Shown: one piece after another, positions 63,101 to 64,000 of the stretch
Position numbering within the stretch: the stretch's first letter is position 1
How the letters are laid out: each line of letters begins with the position of its first letter
Source of the DNA: G965207125 sp965207125
Lineage (GTDB): Bacteria > Pseudomonadota > Alphaproteobacteria > Puniceispirillales > UBA1172
Length of the DNA: 64,000 nucleotides
Direction: 5' to 3'
NCBI GenBank assembly: GCA_965207125.1
Contig: OZ242263.1
Coordinates: 1,984,001-2,048,000 of the forward strand
The notes under the pieces: generated by a model
What the model saw: the letters and a program-made list of their open reading frames with translations, nothing else
Databases searched by the model: none
What the model was told of the DNA's origin: nothing
Position numbers and translations under genes: made by a program

Positions 63101-64000
63101 TATTGATCTGAGTGGTCTTTTCACTGACGTTGATGCTGGCGATACCTTTACTCTGGCGGTGATGGTTCACGATGGTAGTGGTAGGGTAGGGTTGGATACG
63201 CTCGGCCTTACTTACGACCCGGTCGCAAATGCAATCACAGGCACGATAAGAAGTGACGTTTCTGCCGGCACTTTCACGATTGAGGTCATCGCGACAGACG
63301 GTAGCGGCGCTGCGTCCCAGCCTTCGACATTTGACATTGTGGTCGCAGCTGATAACGCACCGGTAATCGGTGGTGCTATGGACGGCACGATTGCTGAGGA
63401 TGCAGCAGACCCCCTTACGGGGATGCTCACCATTACGGACGCTGACAACGATGCGTTGCCAATGGTCGTGCTTACAGATGGCGCTGGCCAATACGGCACG
63501 CTGACCTTTGTTGCGAGTGCGGACGGTGGTGTTTGGACTTACACGCTGGATAACACTAATGCGGCTGTGCAGGCATTGAAGGGTGATACATTAACCGAGG
63601 AATTTACCTTTACCGCTGAAGGTGCGGACCCCATCACGGTGACTATCACGATTAGTGGTGTGAATGACGCTCCTGTCGTTGAGTCTGAGATTGTTGGAAA
63701 ATCTGGGCGGGTAGGTCAAGAGATCACGGCTATTGATCTGAATAGTCTTTTCACTGACGTTGACACCGGCGATACCTTTACTCTGACGGTGATGGTGCTG
63801 TCTAGTGATGGTAATACTAGGATGGCGTTGGGTACTACACTTGGTCTTGAGTATGACTCTGATACCAAGATGATCACCGGTACATTATTAGACAGTATTC
63901 CTACTGGCCCTTACACGATCGAGGTCATCGCGACAGACGGTAGCGGCGCTGCGTCCCAGCCTTCGACATTTGACATTGTGGTCGTAGCCGATGGCGCACC
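60141..64000 (+). CDS. Class-A VCBS/Ig-like adhesin, 3'-truncated by the window edge
   Basis: Open from ATG 60141 to the window end; 1286 residues visible. The N-terminus begins like other class-A proteins (LTFIRYFVPDSNEF, GWY, RMVIDGDTPE), but the class-A domain is split: two GN-type modules (about residues 70-300; IITAKDAGADGNDITVEFEI and LIITEKNVGLPEITVEF) sit inside it. The second half then resumes (GNDEFFIEADAASVIIDD, VVTLSSGNTITI, FLHEND; 310-440). From residue 440 alternate VCBS units (GTYGTMTF, WTYTLDN, GVNDVPV) and He_PIG units (AIDLSGLFTDVDAGD, GLEYD), nearly identical among themselves towards the end. The C-terminus and secretion tail are not in view. Confidence 0.85.
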   Translation, partial: MASLTFIRYFVPDSNEFAPGWYKENEDGSRGGAVNIRAFDDLTPYRMVIDGDTPENSLTKGSIGYKSGKDAELVRVDGTQNFIITAKDAGADGNDITVEFEIGNVSGAGVESVTVDDKAIKFLLNSEGAFFSDIRSAVNFGESAGAAAARELIEITIASGHFATLIVTPVKVTNLLGGSEGTASIGYEEEQPAEVTAVAGDQDLIITEKNVGLPEITVEFSGVLIIGSGVVSIEVSGRAVKFTLALNGATLAEIKSFLDDDGSEGAVAARALINIRIAEGKEDTRINSFIKATALSGGLDTDAFIGQGPGNDEFFIEADAASVIIDDLWDKSSIIFENTVRIVSIIEEEVNAPGQVGYFDGAENTPTIEPTSASVTNYVVTLSSGNTITIWDVKARTALNGGEQRYEFLHENDDASGFKTAQQFLDAYKDGFYPDLTQTEITGAAVAGVDPNSGYTISGELTVVDPDVPADQLPEIMFVGSSGRSLTGIYGTLTVTRVQSDLSKFTWSYVQDNDDPETIALRDGQRATERFTLTAGNSEEFVLEIMAVGRNDSPVANPDFDVGLTGAVGEAVSIDLSTIAIDPDGDALEITVQIFTPSNDSASDLTYNPIDRTITGIPTAIGTYRAQVTVYEGLRVIFTKNLSIEIAVQPITGDNAGSVTEDSNADTATGSLTLPSTLTITLVDNNDQASNSGVEGTYGTMTFDPDSNTWTYTLDNTDADTNALKDTPGTDVFTFTAIGTSFDVTITISGVNDVPVVESEIVGQTGRVGQAITAIDLSGLFTDVDAGDTFTLTVMVLSSDGSKSGLDTIGLEYDSDTKMITGTLLNSIVAGPYTIEVIATDGGGSGDASQPSTFDIVVAPDNAPVIGGAVDGTIAEDAAGPITGTLTITDADDDALPTVALSDGAGQYGTLTFVASADGGVWTYELNNANADVQALKGGTLEDNFTFTAEGADPITVTITISGVNDAPVVETEIVGQTGQVGQEIDAIDLSGLFTDVDAGDTFTLAVMVHDGSGRVGLDTLGLTYDPVANAITGTIRSDVSAGTFTIEVIATDGSGAASQPSTFDIVVAADNAPVIGGAMDGTIAEDAADPLTGMLTITDADNDALPMVVLTDGAGQYGTLTFVASADGGVWTYTLDNTNAAVQALKGDTLTEEFTFTAEGADPITVTITISGVNDAPVVESEIVGKSGRVGQEITAIDLNSLFTDVDTGDTFTLTVMVLSSDGNTRMALGTTLGLEYDSDTKMITGTLLDSIPTGPYTIEVIATDGSGAASQPSTFDIVVVADGA
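62440..64000 (+). repeat. Near-identical VCBS/Ig-like tandem units at the right edge
   Basis: Long units of about 620 bp recur from about 62440, 63060 and 63680, each with VGQ(A/E)I-AIDL, LF-DVD-GDTFTL, DGTIAEDAA or similar, QYGTLTFVASADGGVWTY and ITVTITISGVNDAPV. They are very similar in DNA, so the repeat probably continues beyond the window and may be variable in copy number. Confidence 0.8.

Overview
The window looks like a chromosomal segment of an alphaproteobacterium. The evidence is the gene order fabD - (lipoprotein) - fabG - acpP - fabF - mltG, the homoserine dehydrogenase-recJ pair, and the style of the proteins. A marine, SAR116-like lineage would fit, but this is only an impression. 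Nearly all genes read on the + strand.

Layout. (1) 1-40926: four giant secreted repeat proteins in tandem: the 3' part of one that starts upstream (1-12690), one of 1316 aa (12903-16853), one of 5466 aa (17634-34034) and one of 2238 aa (34210-40926). They are built from VCBS units, Ig-like 'He_PIG' units, cadherin-like units, RTX nonapeptides and EF-hand loops, and they share modules extensively. (2) 41044-51163: a compact housekeeping block of PCu(A)C copper chaperone, Asp/Glu racemase, GFA/CENP-V protein, homoserine dehydrogenase, RecJ, tRNA-Glu, FabD, a glycine-zipper lipoprotein, FabG, ACP, FabF and MltG. (3) 51164-55080: a scrambled junction holding an RTX-domain relic, a tRNA-Ser(GGA) with a broken acceptor stem, two copies of what looks like the 3' end of a type I restriction hsdR gene, between them a DUF262/HNH/AlbA_2 defence-type gene, and an orphan 204-aa C-terminal secretion domain. 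(4) 55452-64000: two more giant adhesins, of which the last runs off the window.

How it works together. The giant proteins are best read as type I secreted, calcium-binding surface adhesins. Five of the six 3' ends in the window, counting the orphan domain, finish with a related tail, GF(E/D)L-x4-TDI(L/V/I) or a near variant; the sixth is a classical RTX end. N-termini fall into two classes: class A (RYF-x-P ... GWY) and class B (a Calx-beta-like domain of about 115 aa). No type I secretion transporter lies in the window.

The most unusual feature is between the giant genes. The spacers are not random: they carry decayed copies of the genes' own 3' ends, and in one spacer also of a class-B 5' end. 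This suggests repeated terminal exchange or tandem duplication, comparable in pattern to displaced C-termini in other polymorphic surface-protein systems. The second candidate system is the DUF262-HNH-AlbA_2 fusion, bounded by 93-bp direct repeats next to a damaged tRNA-Ser.
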